From an uncultured Isosphaeraceae bacterium (GTDB lineage: Bacteria > Planctomycetota > Planctomycetia > Isosphaerales > Isosphaeraceae), in the NCBI GenBank assembly GCA_945957605.1, contig CAMFLR010000004.1, positions 1-64,000 of the forward strand: a stretch of DNA of 64,000 nt, given 5' to 3'. Below, piece by piece: positions 8,936-16,805 of the stretch. The first letter of the stretch is position 1. The number at the start of each line of letters is the position of its first letter. Below the pieces are notes generated by a model that was given only the letters and a program-made list of their open reading frames with translations, was not told the origin of the DNA and made no database searches. Both the position numbers and the translations under genes were made by a program.

Positions 8936-9335
8936 ATCAATAATTACGAGCGGGACCGCTGGACTGATTCCCTGGACGCATCAGAATATGCTCTCTGACG
9001 ACGCGGTCATTAACATGGCTGTGACTTCGGTGATACTGGGATTGTTGGCCGTCCTCGTTGTCGGCTCGCAATCAGCGGCTGATGCGCGCTTTGTCACGAT
9101 CTGGTCGCTCTTCGTCCTCGTGCCGATGTTGCTGCTGAGCTGCGCATGCATCGTGTTTTCAGATCCTTCGCGCCGCAACAGTTACTATTCAGGAAAGGTG
9201 GTTCTGTGCATCGTCATGATTCTTTCCGTGCGCCTTGGCTATCAGATCGCTAGGTCACGAAAGATCATTCCGAATCACAAAATCGAGAGCAAGCCACGGG
9301 AGGCACTGCCGTTGGAAGATGAACTCGGCACGTAG
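8874..9335 (+). CDS. Small hypothetical membrane protein
   Basis: The frame of up to 153 residues encodes three hydrophobic segments (AVTSVILGLLAVLVVGS, FVTIWSLFVLVPMLLLSCACIVF and VVLCIVMILSVRLGYQIA) and a short polar C-terminus. I do not recognise the family. The start is uncertain: no ATG in this frame has a good ribosome site, while an excellent one serves the short out-of-frame peptide at 8861. An internal ATG at 8988, just before the first hydrophobic segment, is the most sensible start if the gene is intact. It stands alone between the BlaI promoter and an exported protein on the other strand. Confidence 0.5.
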   Translation: MLPNLREIATLVKCRMSCYHKSIITSGTAGLIPWTHQNMLSDDAVINMAVTSVILGLLAVLVVGSQSAADARFVTIWSLFVLVPMLLLSCACIVFSDPSRRNSYYSGKVVLCIVMILSVRLGYQIARSRKIIPNHKIESKPREALPLEDELGT

Positions 9336-9780
9336 GCCGGCATGGTAATGGCGCACTTCGCAACCGCGAACTTCCGCTTTCTTGCTTTGGGGTTCGTCCA
9401 GAAAGAGTCTTGGGATAAATCGCAATGTAATGAAATGCCGAAGGTGGCAACAGGAAACCTGGCTCAGCGACTTTTCGCGCCGCAGGGATTGGCCAGCGTG
9501 GCTCGAATGTCAAACAGTCGAGTGTGGCCGAATTCTTCGCGTGGCCGATCGAGAGGCGACTGTGAGGATTTGCCTCGCAGAAGAATTCCACTTTGGTAAC
9601 AGCATTCACGCGGTTGCTGAATCAGAAGCTAGGAAATCGGAAAAGAGTCGGATTGAACCGCGGTTCGGACGGGACGCCGTACCCTTTACCGCACGAAGTT
9701 GCAAACGTTTCCAAAGATGGAAGCCATCAACCCTCGAGCGTCTACCTTCATCGACATCGACGCACTTCATCGGCCAAAAG
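9336..9780. other. Intergenic, no gene seen
   Basis: About 445 bases between a plus-strand and a minus-strand gene that end towards each other. Overlapping plus-strand frames here have Arg/Ser-rich, non-domain-like compositions and no ribosome sites. I see no tRNA, repeat or strong stem-loop. Confidence 0.4.
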
Positions 9781-10488
9781 TCACGACGTAGGGAACAAGT
9801 AGGGTTGGAAACTGGTATTGCTGAAGAGGGTGTATTGCCCCAAGGTGGTCAGGGGAGTCGGGCGGATTGAAGGATTGGCTGGGAGCCGGTACAGGATGCC
9901 TTGATTGCCATAGTGAATCGTCTCCTGCCTCGGGATCAGACCGCCCGTGTAGGGGACGATATCCTGGAGCGGAAACGTGCGGCCGCCGTCCACGCTGAAT
10001 TGGATTGTCACTGCGACTCCCCCGCTACCGTTCGACCTCGCTGTTTGGTTGAGAATCGAGAACCGTGCCACGTTATTTACTGCGCTAACCGTACCGCCTT
10101 GGCCGGAACCGGCGAAATCCAGACCGGCTGTAACCGAATGGTCTCGGTGAATCGAATACGCATCGACGCCATTGCGCGTGGGTGTTGTGGCCAGGGCGGC
10201 GATCGGGGCATGCGCGGTTTTGATCAAAATTGTAGAGGCAGCATGATCGGCGTGGTATACGCTTGAGCTATGCGCATGGAGATGAAATGTATGAAAGCTC
10301 GCCCCTGCGTTAGCACTGAGAGCGAATGTTACATCGTGGCCAGTGCGATTGACAATTTCTACCCAAGCCTGGGGTTTGGGAGTGGTAACCGCGCTCACCT
10401 CAACCGTATGCGGTGCCACGGTCGCTAGGATGCGGGCTTCGGCCAATTCCAGTCCGGGGCGGAACGCAGTCGTGCTTTTGAGACGCAT
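9781..10488 (-). CDS. Hypothetical exported protein with planctomycete-type N-terminal motif
   Basis: The 235-residue product starts MRLKSTTAFRPGLELAEARILATV. The RPGLELAEAR piece resembles the RP-x-LE-x-LEDR segment that begins many planctomycete surface proteins, and matches in position the RPRMVILEDR segment of the beta-helix protein at 39592. The rest is beta-strand-like and rich in Thr, Ala and Asn, with no cysteine-rich or catalytic motif that I can name. The ATG at 10488 is preferred over two upstream starts because GGGAG lies 10 bases before it and because this start puts the motif near the N-terminus. Function is unknown; a surface or periplasmic location is inferred. Confidence 0.65.
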   Translation of the reverse strand: MRLKSTTAFRPGLELAEARILATVAPHTVEVSAVTTPKPQAWVEIVNRTGHDVTFALSANAGASFHTFHLHAHSSSVYHADHAASTILIKTAHAPIAALATTPTRNGVDAYSIHRDHSVTAGLDFAGSGQGGTVSAVNNVARFSILNQTARSNGSGGVAVTIQFSVDGGRTFPLQDIVPYTGGLIPRQETIHYGNQGILYRLPANPSIRPTPLTTLGQYTLFSNTSFQPYLFPTS

Positions 10489-10759
10489 GGCGCATAACTC
10501 CCGGTAACGATTCAAAGCCTCCCCCATCGCTGTCAACTCATTAGACTAACATTTTGGACACCGTTCGCAAGCATGCAATGGATTCGCGTGCAAGAGGCGT
10601 TCAGTCTGGGTCCGCTGGGACGGCGAGCCATTCGGTCGCTGACGAAGGGAATTCGGGCTAAGGCTCGTTTAACGCTGGGATGTTTTCTGCGATGATCGAA
10701 ACTTGTATCTGAGGTAAGATCTCTTGACTCGTGATGTTGGTGATTTGGAGTTTGAAAAT

Positions 10760-11161
10760 ATGCGATTGCGACATCTTTGTCTCTTGGTGATTGCGTCCGC
10801 AATGGCTGCGGGGACATCGAGAGCCGATAGGCCTGTTGAGAAGCGAGACAACGCGGACCTCGTGATTGTCGGGACAGTCCGCGCCGTGTACGCCCGAGAC
10901 ACTGAAGGGTACAAGGAATACATCGTCGAACTGGCGGTCGAGGAGGTCGCAAAAGGTTTCGCCCCCAAGAAGGGCGAGGCGTTCCGAGCGTTTTGCTATC
11001 AGCGCAAAGCGGGCAAAGGTGGCCTGGAGTTCGACAGCGAGGGACACACCGCCGTACCCAGAGAGGGCGAACGGATCAAGGCATTCGTGAACCGAGCCGG
11101 GGGTCGACACGAAGGAGTCTACCCTAATTGGTTTGACGCGCAGCCGGCAGCGGGGAAGTAA
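10760..11161 (+). CDS. Small secreted protein of unknown function
   Basis: The ATG at 10760 has GGAG 9 bases upstream and opens a clear signal peptide (basic MRLRH, then LCLLVIASAMAAGTSRA). The mature part of about 110 residues begins with strands ADLVIVGTVRAVY and KEYIVELAVEEVAKGF, and continues with FRAFCYQRK and a strand-rich EGERIKAFV. This order resembles small NTR/TIMP-like beta-barrels exported by planctomycetes, but the match is by eye only. It is divergent from the hypothetical exported protein at 9781-10488 and shares a 271-base promoter region with it. There is a single cysteine in the mature part, so no disulfide within the chain. Confidence 0.7.
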   Translation: MRLRHLCLLVIASAMAAGTSRADRPVEKRDNADLVIVGTVRAVYARDTEGYKEYIVELAVEEVAKGFAPKKGEAFRAFCYQRKAGKGGLEFDSEGHTAVPREGERIKAFVNRAGGRHEGVYPNWFDAQPAAGK

Positions 11162-11338
11162 AGCTCGGTTGAGAGCGATCGACAAAAGCGGCTACGCGAG
11201 GGTATCGGGATATGCCCGAGCATTTAGCGATCGGATGACTTTGTTCTCTACCCAAACTTCTGAGGATCCGAACCCGTGAAATAAGGTGCTTGCAGTGCTA
11301 CATCCGAAAACTCTGTTCATAGCCTCGTTACTCTGCTT

Positions 11339-11575
11339 TTATATGCGCGGCTCGTTGGTTGGATCATCATTAGGATTGCTTGCGATGTGGTGAATTGTGG
11401 TAGGAAGATCGGCAACTGAATTTGGCTCGAGAGCCGTTGGATTGAGCCAAGTTTTACGTCGTGACCGGGGCAGCAAGTGTATGAAGCCTATACAAATGAA
11501 ATACACCGCGACGGCGAAGACAGTCCAGAGGAACAGCAGAGTGATGATCGCGGAGTAGACGACGGACCACAGCAA
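11339..11575 (-). CDS. Small membrane protein, TTG start
   Basis: The 78-residue product has one long hydrophobic stretch, SVVYSAIITLLFLWTVFAVAVYFICIGFIHLL, followed by a basic turn (PRSRRK) and a polar tail, which suggests an N-out or hairpin membrane protein with a cytoplasmic tail. The start codon is TTG, but GAGGTGA stands 6 bases before it, which supports real translation. No family is recognised. It lies alone between the small secreted protein and the frameshifted reductase. Confidence 0.5.
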   Translation of the reverse strand: MLWSVVYSAIITLLFLWTVFAVAVYFICIGFIHLLPRSRRKTWLNPTALEPNSVADLPTTIHHIASNPNDDPTNEPRI

Positions 11576-11691
11576 ACGCTGTCACCTCGGCAAGCCACAG
11601 TCAATGAGTGTGTCTCGCACATGAGATGGCAGCATATGCAATATTGTCGCCAAAAAAGCCAAGCGAAAGTGATTTCTTGGGGCTGATTTCC

Positions 11692-12338
11692 TTAGTCCTT
11701 CTTGACGATCCTGTAATGGACGGCGGCATCGGAAGCTTCGAAGCCAGCGACCTCATAGTCGTTCTCTACTCCGAGCCCGCCCAAGAGCCGCTCGCCTTCT
11801 CCCACGAAAACTGGCGACATGACCAGATGCAGTTCATCGATGAGCCGAGCTTTCCAGAATGCCCGAACCGTGGAAACGCCGCCGTTAATCCTGATATCCC
11901 TGCCACCGGTCAGGGCCTTGGCTTGCTTCACGACCTCTTCCGGCGAGCCGTCGACGAAGTGGAAACAAGTGCCGTTTTCGAACTCCAGTGTCGGCCGAGG
12001 ATGATGCGTCAACACGAAGACTGGGTGCTTGAAAGGTGGCTTGTCGCCCCACCATCCCTTCCAGTCCTCGTTGGCCCATGGGCCGCGAAGGGGGCTGAAC
12101 ATGTTCCGGCCCATTATGGACGCGCCCACGCCGTCGAAAGCCTTGGCCGCGTAGCTGTCGTCAAGCCCCGTGGTGCCACCCTCGACGCCACGCATAGTCT
12201 TGAAAGTGTGTGTGTGGGGAAGAACCAGTTCATGATCTGGAAAGCGTTTTTGCCAAAGGGTTCGGATTCCGTTTGGTGAAGCCCCGCTCCGAATCCATCC
12301 AGAGAACACGCAAACGCTCGAACTACGACTTTGGACAT
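11692..12338 (-). pseudogene. Dihydrofolate-reductase-like (RibD C-terminal family) protein, frameshifted at a dinucleotide repeat
   Basis: The ATG at 12338, with GGAGAA 8 bases upstream, starts MSKVVVRAFACSLDGFGAG, the usual N-terminus of this family. This frame runs to NWFFPTHT and then loses similarity. The rest of the protein (FKTMRGVEGGTTGLDDSYAAK, MGRNMF, GGRDIRINGGVSTVRAFW, IDELHLVMSPVFVGEGERL) continues in another frame down to 11692. The junction is at 12206-12216, a run of five GT units (CACACACACAC on the coding strand). Restored, the protein would be about 215 residues, the normal size for the family, which reduces pyrimidine- or pterin-like substrates with NADPH. The break may be slippage-based switching, a fresh mutation, or a sequencing error. 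Confidence 0.85.
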
Positions 12339-12417
12339 CCAAGATTCTCCGAAGAAATGCAAAGCGGCCGTACTCGATTAATCATGCTTTGTGCGACGAG
12401 AGGACGATAAGCCGCTC

Positions 12418-12708
12418 TTATGCCCGCGCACGGACTGCCGGTAGCCCGTCGGGAGAGGGAGTTTCAAGCTCCATCAAAGTTTTATAATAAACGATGTAAT
12501 CGCGAATAGGTGAAGGCTTTTGCTTCGCCATTGGCAAAACGTGGCGTCCCTTGCCAATGCCAGCCACGACGCCGCTTTTCATGCCAAGCCCGAAAAGTCT
12601 GAGTGACTCGCGTTCACGCTTTGTGCAACCGTCCGTGCATTCTGATTGCACAAGAGTACGACTGCGCGACGAGAGATCAGTAACGATCTGGATCGTAAAA
12701 ATGGTCAA
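12418..12708 (-). CDS. Doubtful small hypothetical protein
   Basis: A 96-residue frame with a TTG start and no visible ribosome site. The sequence is polar and basic, with two Met-initiated shorter versions (MKSGVVAGIGKG, MAKQKPSPIRDY) that also lack good sites. No domain is recognised. It is kept only because no better frame covers these bases; it may be non-coding. Confidence 0.2.
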   Translation of the reverse strand: MTIFTIQIVTDLSSRSRTLVQSECTDGCTKRERESLRLFGLGMKSGVVAGIGKGRHVLPMAKQKPSPIRDYIVYYKTLMELETPSPDGLPAVRARA

Positions 12709-12740
12709 AACTTATAGTAATCAGGACAATTGCATTTCCA

Positions 12741-13160
12741 TTACGGCTTCGCTTTTTGCCGTTTCCACGTCTCGTCGATCTTGAATCCAGTGTCAAGAGT
12801 ACCCGTCACAGTCCAGGTGTCTCCCTTCACGCTCGATTTCAAGCCGATTGTCTTGCCACGAAGATGTGCCCAACCCTCGCTGGCGTACTCGATTTGTTCT
12901 TCGTAAGTATCGTCGCGAAGTACCCAGGTGCCACCGGCGGTACCTACTGGGTTTCTCCTTTCGACGTCGTAGATCACCCAGATGAAATGAGTCGCTGTGA
13001 TATACTTCAACTGTCGAAAGCCGTCTGCTTCGCGCTGCGATTCCCACGTGCCGATTAGTCGCTGCTTGGTGTCCGGGATTGTTTGTGGACTAACGTCACC
13101 GTAAACCGACACGGAGATTATGGCTAAAATTGTAAATACCTGGGCAACGCGAGTTCGCAT
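12741..13160 (-). CDS. Secreted lipocalin-like small protein
   Basis: The 139-residue product has a signal peptide (MRTRVAQVFTILAIISVSVYG) and a mature beta-rich domain that starts RLIGTWESQ and continues with KYITATHFIWVIYD, GGTWVLRDDTYEEQIEYAS and GDTWTVTGTLD. The GTW opening and the run of strands resemble the lipocalin-like/DUF4488-type secreted domains found in Bacteroidetes and planctomycetes; those usually bind small hydrophobic ligands, but no ligand can be predicted here. A GAAGAAGGG site precedes the ATG. It stands alone, 250 bases downstream of the nitroreductase on the same strand. Confidence 0.75.
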   Translation of the reverse strand: MRTRVAQVFTILAIISVSVYGDVSPQTIPDTKQRLIGTWESQREADGFRQLKYITATHFIWVIYDVERRNPVGTAGGTWVLRDDTYEEQIEYASEGWAHLRGKTIGLKSSVKGDTWTVTGTLDTGFKIDETWKRQKAKP

Positions 13161-13351
13161 GGCGGCCCTTCTTCAAAATGGAGAGGAGTCTGAACAACCA
13201 TTTCAGAGAGACGTGGTATTGGAAATATCATCACGCGCGCATTTGGCGGAGTCAATTGGCTTTCACATGTCGACAGAGCCAAAAAGCCTTACATGAGAAA
13301 TGTTGGACGAATTCCGCGTCGATCGGCTGATTGCCCTCATTTATATGGCTG

Positions 13352-13374
13352 TGGCCGCCGTTTAGCGACGGCCA
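13352..13374 (-). terminator. Possible terminator of the nitroreductase gene
   Basis: A TGGCCG / CGGCCA pair (13352-13357 and 13369-13374) with a further CG/CG pair inside forms a GC-rich hairpin about 50 bases beyond the nitroreductase stop. There is no long U-run, so the call is moderate. Confidence 0.4.
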
Positions 13375-13426
13375 GCCTGAGTTCTAACGACGGTAAAGAT
13401 TAAATAGCTCAGAAAACATCATAGGC

Positions 13427-14026
13427 TTAAACAATGCGGCAAGCCTCTTGAAAATCAAGCCGGGGTGCTCGCGGATAGAGTTTCTCCTGGTCGCCATAGC
13501 CAAGGTTGCAAAGGAAGTTTGCCTTCCATTTGCCGTCGGGGAAAAACTCGGCGTTGACCTTTTCTGCGTCGAAGCCCGACATCGGCCCGCAATCGAGTCC
13601 GAGTGCCCGCGCAGCGAGGATGAAGTAGGCGCCTTGAAGGCTGCTGTTGCGAGCCGCAGTATCTGCGATGAGGCCACCGTTGCCCAGGAACCAACTACGG
13701 GCATCGACAGCGGGGAATAGCTTCGGCAGTTGTTCGTAAAACTCCATGTCTTGAGCGATGATAACAGTCACGGGTGCTGATCGCGTCTTGTCGACGTTGC
13801 CAGGCATGATTGCCGGCATAAGTCGCTCCTTGGCCTCGGGCGTCGTCACGAAAACGAAGCGGGCGGGTGACGAGTTGGCGCTGGTCGGCGCCATTCTGGC
13901 CAGCTCGTATGCCTGCCGAAGCACTTGCTCAGGCACCGACTTCGGGTGCCACGCGTGATGCGTTCTGGCTTCTAAGAACAGCGTATTTAATGCCTCATTG
14001 CTCAGTCGATTGTCAGTCCCCGTCAT
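13427..14026 (-). CDS. Nitroreductase-family oxidoreductase (RutE-like)
   Basis: This 199-residue flavoprotein matches the RutE/malonic-semialdehyde-reductase-like branch of the nitroreductase family: RTHHAWHPKSVPEQVLRQAYELARMAPTSANSSPARFVFV is the FMN-binding N-terminus, AARALGLDCGPMSGFD the central flavin contact, and FLCNLGYGD the C-terminal phosphate-contact strand. FMN-dependent reduction of aldehydes, quinones or nitro compounds with NAD(P)H is expected. The start at 14026 has GGAGA 8 bases before it; a 30-residue upstream extension would run through an operator-like palindrome and is rejected. A MarR regulator lies just upstream on the same strand and a 20-base palindrome separates them, so substrate-induced derepression is likely. 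Confidence 0.85.
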   Translation of the reverse strand: MTGTDNRLSNEALNTLFLEARTHHAWHPKSVPEQVLRQAYELARMAPTSANSSPARFVFVTTPEAKERLMPAIMPGNVDKTRSAPVTVIIAQDMEFYEQLPKLFPAVDARSWFLGNGGLIADTAARNSSLQGAYFILAARALGLDCGPMSGFDAEKVNAEFFPDGKWKANFLCNLGYGDQEKLYPRAPRLDFQEACRIV

Positions 14027-14057
14027 GCCGAAGTCTCCGTCGAAGGTTAGGATTTTG

Positions 14058-14077
14058 ATGGTCAACATATTGACCAT
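14058..14077. promoter_or_regulatory. Palindromic MarR operator before the nitroreductase
   Basis: Perfect 8-base arms ATGGTCAA and TTGACCAT flank the spacer CATA. The site lies 31 bases before the nitroreductase start and 17 bases after the end of the MarR gene. It has the same layout as the site over the marR start (TTGGTTAA-CATC-TTAACCAA), including the shared GGT, AACAT and ACCA, which points to one regulator binding both. Confidence 0.8.
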
Positions 14078-14093
14078 ATTGGCAAAAAAAAGA

Positions 14094-14573
14094 CTACTCC
14101 TCGCACGCTTCTTCAAGACGTTTCAGGAGTCCGTGGAATTGAGTGAGTTCCGTCTCGCTCAGGCTGCCGAAAATCCGTCGCACTAACTCGTGTTGACCCG
14201 GATGCGCCTGAGCGGCGATCTTGCGTCCAGAGTCCGTGAGATAGAGCCGGTTGATCCGCCGGTCGCAAGGGTCAGGTCGCCTCTCGACCCAACCCGCGGC
14301 GCCGACGCGGTCGATTAGTCCGACGACGTTCGCCTTCGTCACCAGGAGCCATTCCGCCAACTCTTGCTGAGTGATCCCATCCGAGTTGTGAAGCGTCATC
14401 AATACGTCGAATTGGGCAAGCGTCAATCCGTGCGGCGCGAGACCATCGGACATAAGGCGTTCAAGCCGTGTGTGAAGCTTGAACAAGGCGATGACCGCCT
14501 TGAATTCCCAGTCACGCGTATCCTGATTCAGGACTGGAAGGGAACGACGTTGTGTTTTGCGATCTGCGCTCAT
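14094..14573 (-). CDS. MarR-family transcriptional regulator
   Basis: The 159-residue protein has the MarR plan: an N-terminal dimer helix (VIALFKLHTRLERLMSDGLAPHG), the helix-turn-helix LTLAQFDVLMTLHNSDGITQQELAEWLLVTKANVVGLIDRVGAAGWVERRPDPCDRRINRLYLT broken here into its known parts (HTH near 60-90, wing with DPCDRR near 105-110), and a C-terminal dimer helix (LVRRIFGSLSETELTQFHGLLKRLE). MarR proteins repress neighbours and themselves and let go when they bind small phenolic or oxidising ligands. The ATG at 14573 has no ribosome site; a promoter with its -10 box 8 bases before the ATG suggests a leaderless mRNA. The nitroreductase follows on the same strand. Confidence 0.88.
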   Translation of the reverse strand: MSADRKTQRRSLPVLNQDTRDWEFKAVIALFKLHTRLERLMSDGLAPHGLTLAQFDVLMTLHNSDGITQQELAEWLLVTKANVVGLIDRVGAAGWVERRPDPCDRRINRLYLTDSGRKIAAQAHPGQHELVRRIFGSLSETELTQFHGLLKRLEEACEE

Positions 14574-14609
14574 TGGTTAACATCTTAACCAATATCAGAG
14601 CGGCGTCAA
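14572..14609 (-). promoter_or_regulatory. marR promoter with overlapping operator, probably leaderless
   Basis: On the minus strand TTGACG (14604-14609) and TAAGAT (14582-14587) are spaced by 16 bases. A perfect 22-base inverted repeat at 14572-14593 (arms ATTGGTTAA / TTAACCAAT around CATC) covers the -10 box and the ATG. Only 8 bases separate the -10 box from the start codon, so transcription should begin at or next to the ATG. Confidence 0.75.
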
Positions 14610-14763
14610 GTGGCGCGAGGCTAAGACGCAATGTTGAGATCGCCAATTATCGCCTCAGTGCGTGCCTAGGCTGCCGATATGCGCCGTGCTACCATCGGCG
14701 ATGTTCGCGCGGTCTTGGCGCTAGGGGCGGAGACAGAACAGTTGGGACGAGAGGGCATTTCCA

Positions 14764-15453
14764 ATGCAACTTAGCGGTGTCAGGGCGCTCACCTTCGACG
14801 TGTTCGGCACGACGCTCGATTGGCGGGGCACCATCATTCGTGAAGGGGAACGACTTGGCACGGCAAAAGGAATTCAGGTCGACTGGAAAGCCTTCGCTGA
14901 CCGTTGGGCTCAAAAATATGTCGAAGCGAGGACCGGAAACGGGCGCTGGGTTCCTCTCGACCAGATCCTGCACAAGGCAGGCAACGAGGTGCTCGATGAG
15001 TTTCGCGTCGCGGGACTGACGAAAGCCGAACGCGAGAATTGGTGCAGCTTATGGAGTCGATTGGAACCCTGGCCCGATGTCTTGCCGGGGCTGAAACGCC
15101 TTCGATCTCGCTATCTGCTGGCTGTGCTTTCGAACGCGAACGTGGCGTTGTCGATCGCGCTCGCAAGGCATGCAAACCTGCCGTGGGATCAGATACTGGG
15201 GATCGACGACGTCCAGGTCTACAAGCCCAGCCCACGGGTTTATTGCCTGGCACTGCGGAGACTCGGCCTTGAGGGGCACGAGGTCATCATGGTCGCCGCG
15301 CACCTGTTCGATCTCGAAGGAGCAAAAGCACTGGGATTCAAGACGGCGTTCGTTAAGCGGGAAGGCGAGGACACAGGTGATCCAACAAAGGCTGGTTACG
15401 TCGACTGGATCGCGAATGACTTTCACGACCTGGCCCAGCAACTCTCGCGATAA
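14764..15453 (+). CDS. Haloacid dehalogenase type II (HAD superfamily hydrolase)
   Basis: The 229-residue protein shows the four HAD motifs: nucleophile Asp12 in LTFDVFGT followed by LDWRGTI, motif II with SNAN near 118, the motif III lysine in YKPSPRVY near 152, and the acidic motif IV as VAAHLFDLEGAKALGF. The DWR after motif I and the AAH-x-x-DLEGA ending are typical of the (S)-2-haloacid dehalogenase branch, which hydrolyses carbon-halogen bonds through an aspartyl ester. Many members of this branch have no proven halogenated substrate, so the activity is by family only. GAGAGGG precedes the ATG. It is transcribed alone, divergent from marR. Confidence 0.85.
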   Translation: MQLSGVRALTFDVFGTTLDWRGTIIREGERLGTAKGIQVDWKAFADRWAQKYVEARTGNGRWVPLDQILHKAGNEVLDEFRVAGLTKAERENWCSLWSRLEPWPDVLPGLKRLRSRYLLAVLSNANVALSIALARHANLPWDQILGIDDVQVYKPSPRVYCLALRRLGLEGHEVIMVAAHLFDLEGAKALGFKTAFVKREGEDTGDPTKAGYVDWIANDFHDLAQQLSR

Positions 15454-15476
15454 GCTCTTGAGTCTCCGTGATAGCT

Positions 15477-15498
15477 GGCTTTGAGCGGCGCAAAAGCC
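15477..15498. terminator. Possible stem-loop between convergent genes
   Basis: GGCTTT (15477-15482) and AAAGCC (15493-15498) can pair around a 10-base loop, between the dehalogenase (plus) and the LRR protein (minus), which converge here. The stem is short and the call is weak. Confidence 0.35.
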
Positions 15499-15536
15499 CC
15501 CATCGAAGATCCAAACTTATCCCATGAGCTAATACC

Positions 15537-16412
15537 CTATGGCATGAATTCGAGATTCGGCATCGCCTTCAAGAATTTATCCCTGGCCTCGGTGCTGATC
15601 TTGGCTTTTTCAAGATGCAGACGCTTCAGATTTGTCAGTCCCTTGAGATGTTCGAGTCCAGCGTCAGTGATCTCCGATTCGTCGGTCCTGAGGATTAGCG
15701 TCGTCAGCCGCTTTGAGCGCGATAGGTAAACTAAGCTCTGATCTGTGAACTTCTTACCCTCCAGGTGCAATTCCTCTAATGCTGGCAAGGATGCCAGGTG
15801 CTCCACGCTTTCATCGCCGAGTTTTGAGAGGCTGATGTCGACACTCTTAAGGCGGGGTAGCCGACTGAAATTGGCGACTCCTTTATCAGAAATTGCTGTA
15901 GCCCACCAGATGACGAGTTCTCGCAAGTCGGTCAACTCGCCGACAGTCTCCAGGCCTTTGTCGGTCACCGTGGGGCCGCCGAGGTGGAGCGTCTTGATGC
16001 CCGATTCTTTTCGGAGGGTCAACAGCACGTCGTCGACCGGATAAGCCAGATTATTCGGTGCGCCGGCACTTCCCTTTTCGATGTCAACGAACAGGCTGAC
16101 ATGCGCCGCCTCGCGGAAGAATTCGTCACCAACTGCGCTTCTGAGCCACTCAGGTGCCCATGGCCCTTTTCCCGGCGTGAAAGTGCCCCAACTCGGCTTC
16201 CAAATTGCATTTCCCTTGGGAACATTGACTGGTCCCATTGCAAACTGGTCAGCGAAGAGGACGAAGCCGCCATCCGCTTTCACCGTGGTCACGGCAGCCC
16301 TTAGGGCTTTCGCGCGATTGACTCGATAGCCAAGCCACAGGCCGAAGACGAGGACCGCGACCATCATGCCGCCGATCCCGATTCGGAGCCAACGCCGTAA
16401 CGGAGCAAGCAT
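15537..16412 (-). CDS. Membrane-anchored leucine-rich-repeat protein
   Basis: The 291-residue product begins with a basic stretch and one transmembrane helix (IGIGGMMVAVLVFGLWLGYRVN). After a ~100-residue middle domain of unknown fold, five to six leucine-rich repeats follow, for example TDKGLETVGELTDLREL, SDKGVANFSRLPRLKSV, GDESVEHLASLPALEEL and TDAGLEHLKGLTNLKRL. The repeat form (TD.GL..L..L..L..L.L) is that of GALA-like/planctomycete LRR proteins, which mediate protein contacts. GAGGAG precedes the ATG. Orientation of the single helix suggests that the repeats face outward. No partner is evident nearby. Confidence 0.8.
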   Translation of the reverse strand: MLAPLRRWLRIGIGGMMVAVLVFGLWLGYRVNRAKALRAAVTTVKADGGFVLFADQFAMGPVNVPKGNAIWKPSWGTFTPGKGPWAPEWLRSAVGDEFFREAAHVSLFVDIEKGSAGAPNNLAYPVDDVLLTLRKESGIKTLHLGGPTVTDKGLETVGELTDLRELVIWWATAISDKGVANFSRLPRLKSVDISLSKLGDESVEHLASLPALEELHLEGKKFTDQSLVYLSRSKRLTTLILRTDESEITDAGLEHLKGLTNLKRLHLEKAKISTEARDKFLKAMPNLEFMP

Positions 16413-16805
16413 GGGAATCGCTCCTCAGTGCGCGAGGGGGTGCTGTTCAAAGACGAACGCACGGGCCATCGATGGGAAGGCTAGAGTGAGTTAATCCTAA
16501 CCAATTCGGAGATAGTTTCCAACGCTGTCGCCAGTTTCAATTTCAGTGTCACGCCTCGCGGGCGAATGCGCGGAAAAGCTGCACAGTCTGAACGCCTGGA
16601 TTTTACTCGTATCATTATCGGTTTAGCGCCGTGGTCAAAAGTCGTTGTCGCCTTTTGGTTTGGCTAGCTATGCTTTCATGGCGTTTCAGCGACCTCGCGT
16701 TCGTCTGAAAGTGGAGCTGAACGGCAAGTTGTTAGATGTCATCACAATTTGTGCCGACGATTTCGGCACTTGGCGATCCCGTTCCGGCTGAACCAAGAGA
16801 GGGGA
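16413..16805. other. Divergent intergenic region, nothing specific seen
   Basis: The 393 bases hold the promoters of the LRR protein (minus) and the small membrane protein (plus). No operator-like palindrome, RNA gene or credible short frame stands out. Confidence 0.4.

Noticed and set aside
9382-9870. 162-codon plus-strand frame in the 9.3-9.8 kb gap
   Set aside because: No ribosome site, Arg/Ser/Trp-rich composition, and it runs into the minus-strand exported protein gene.
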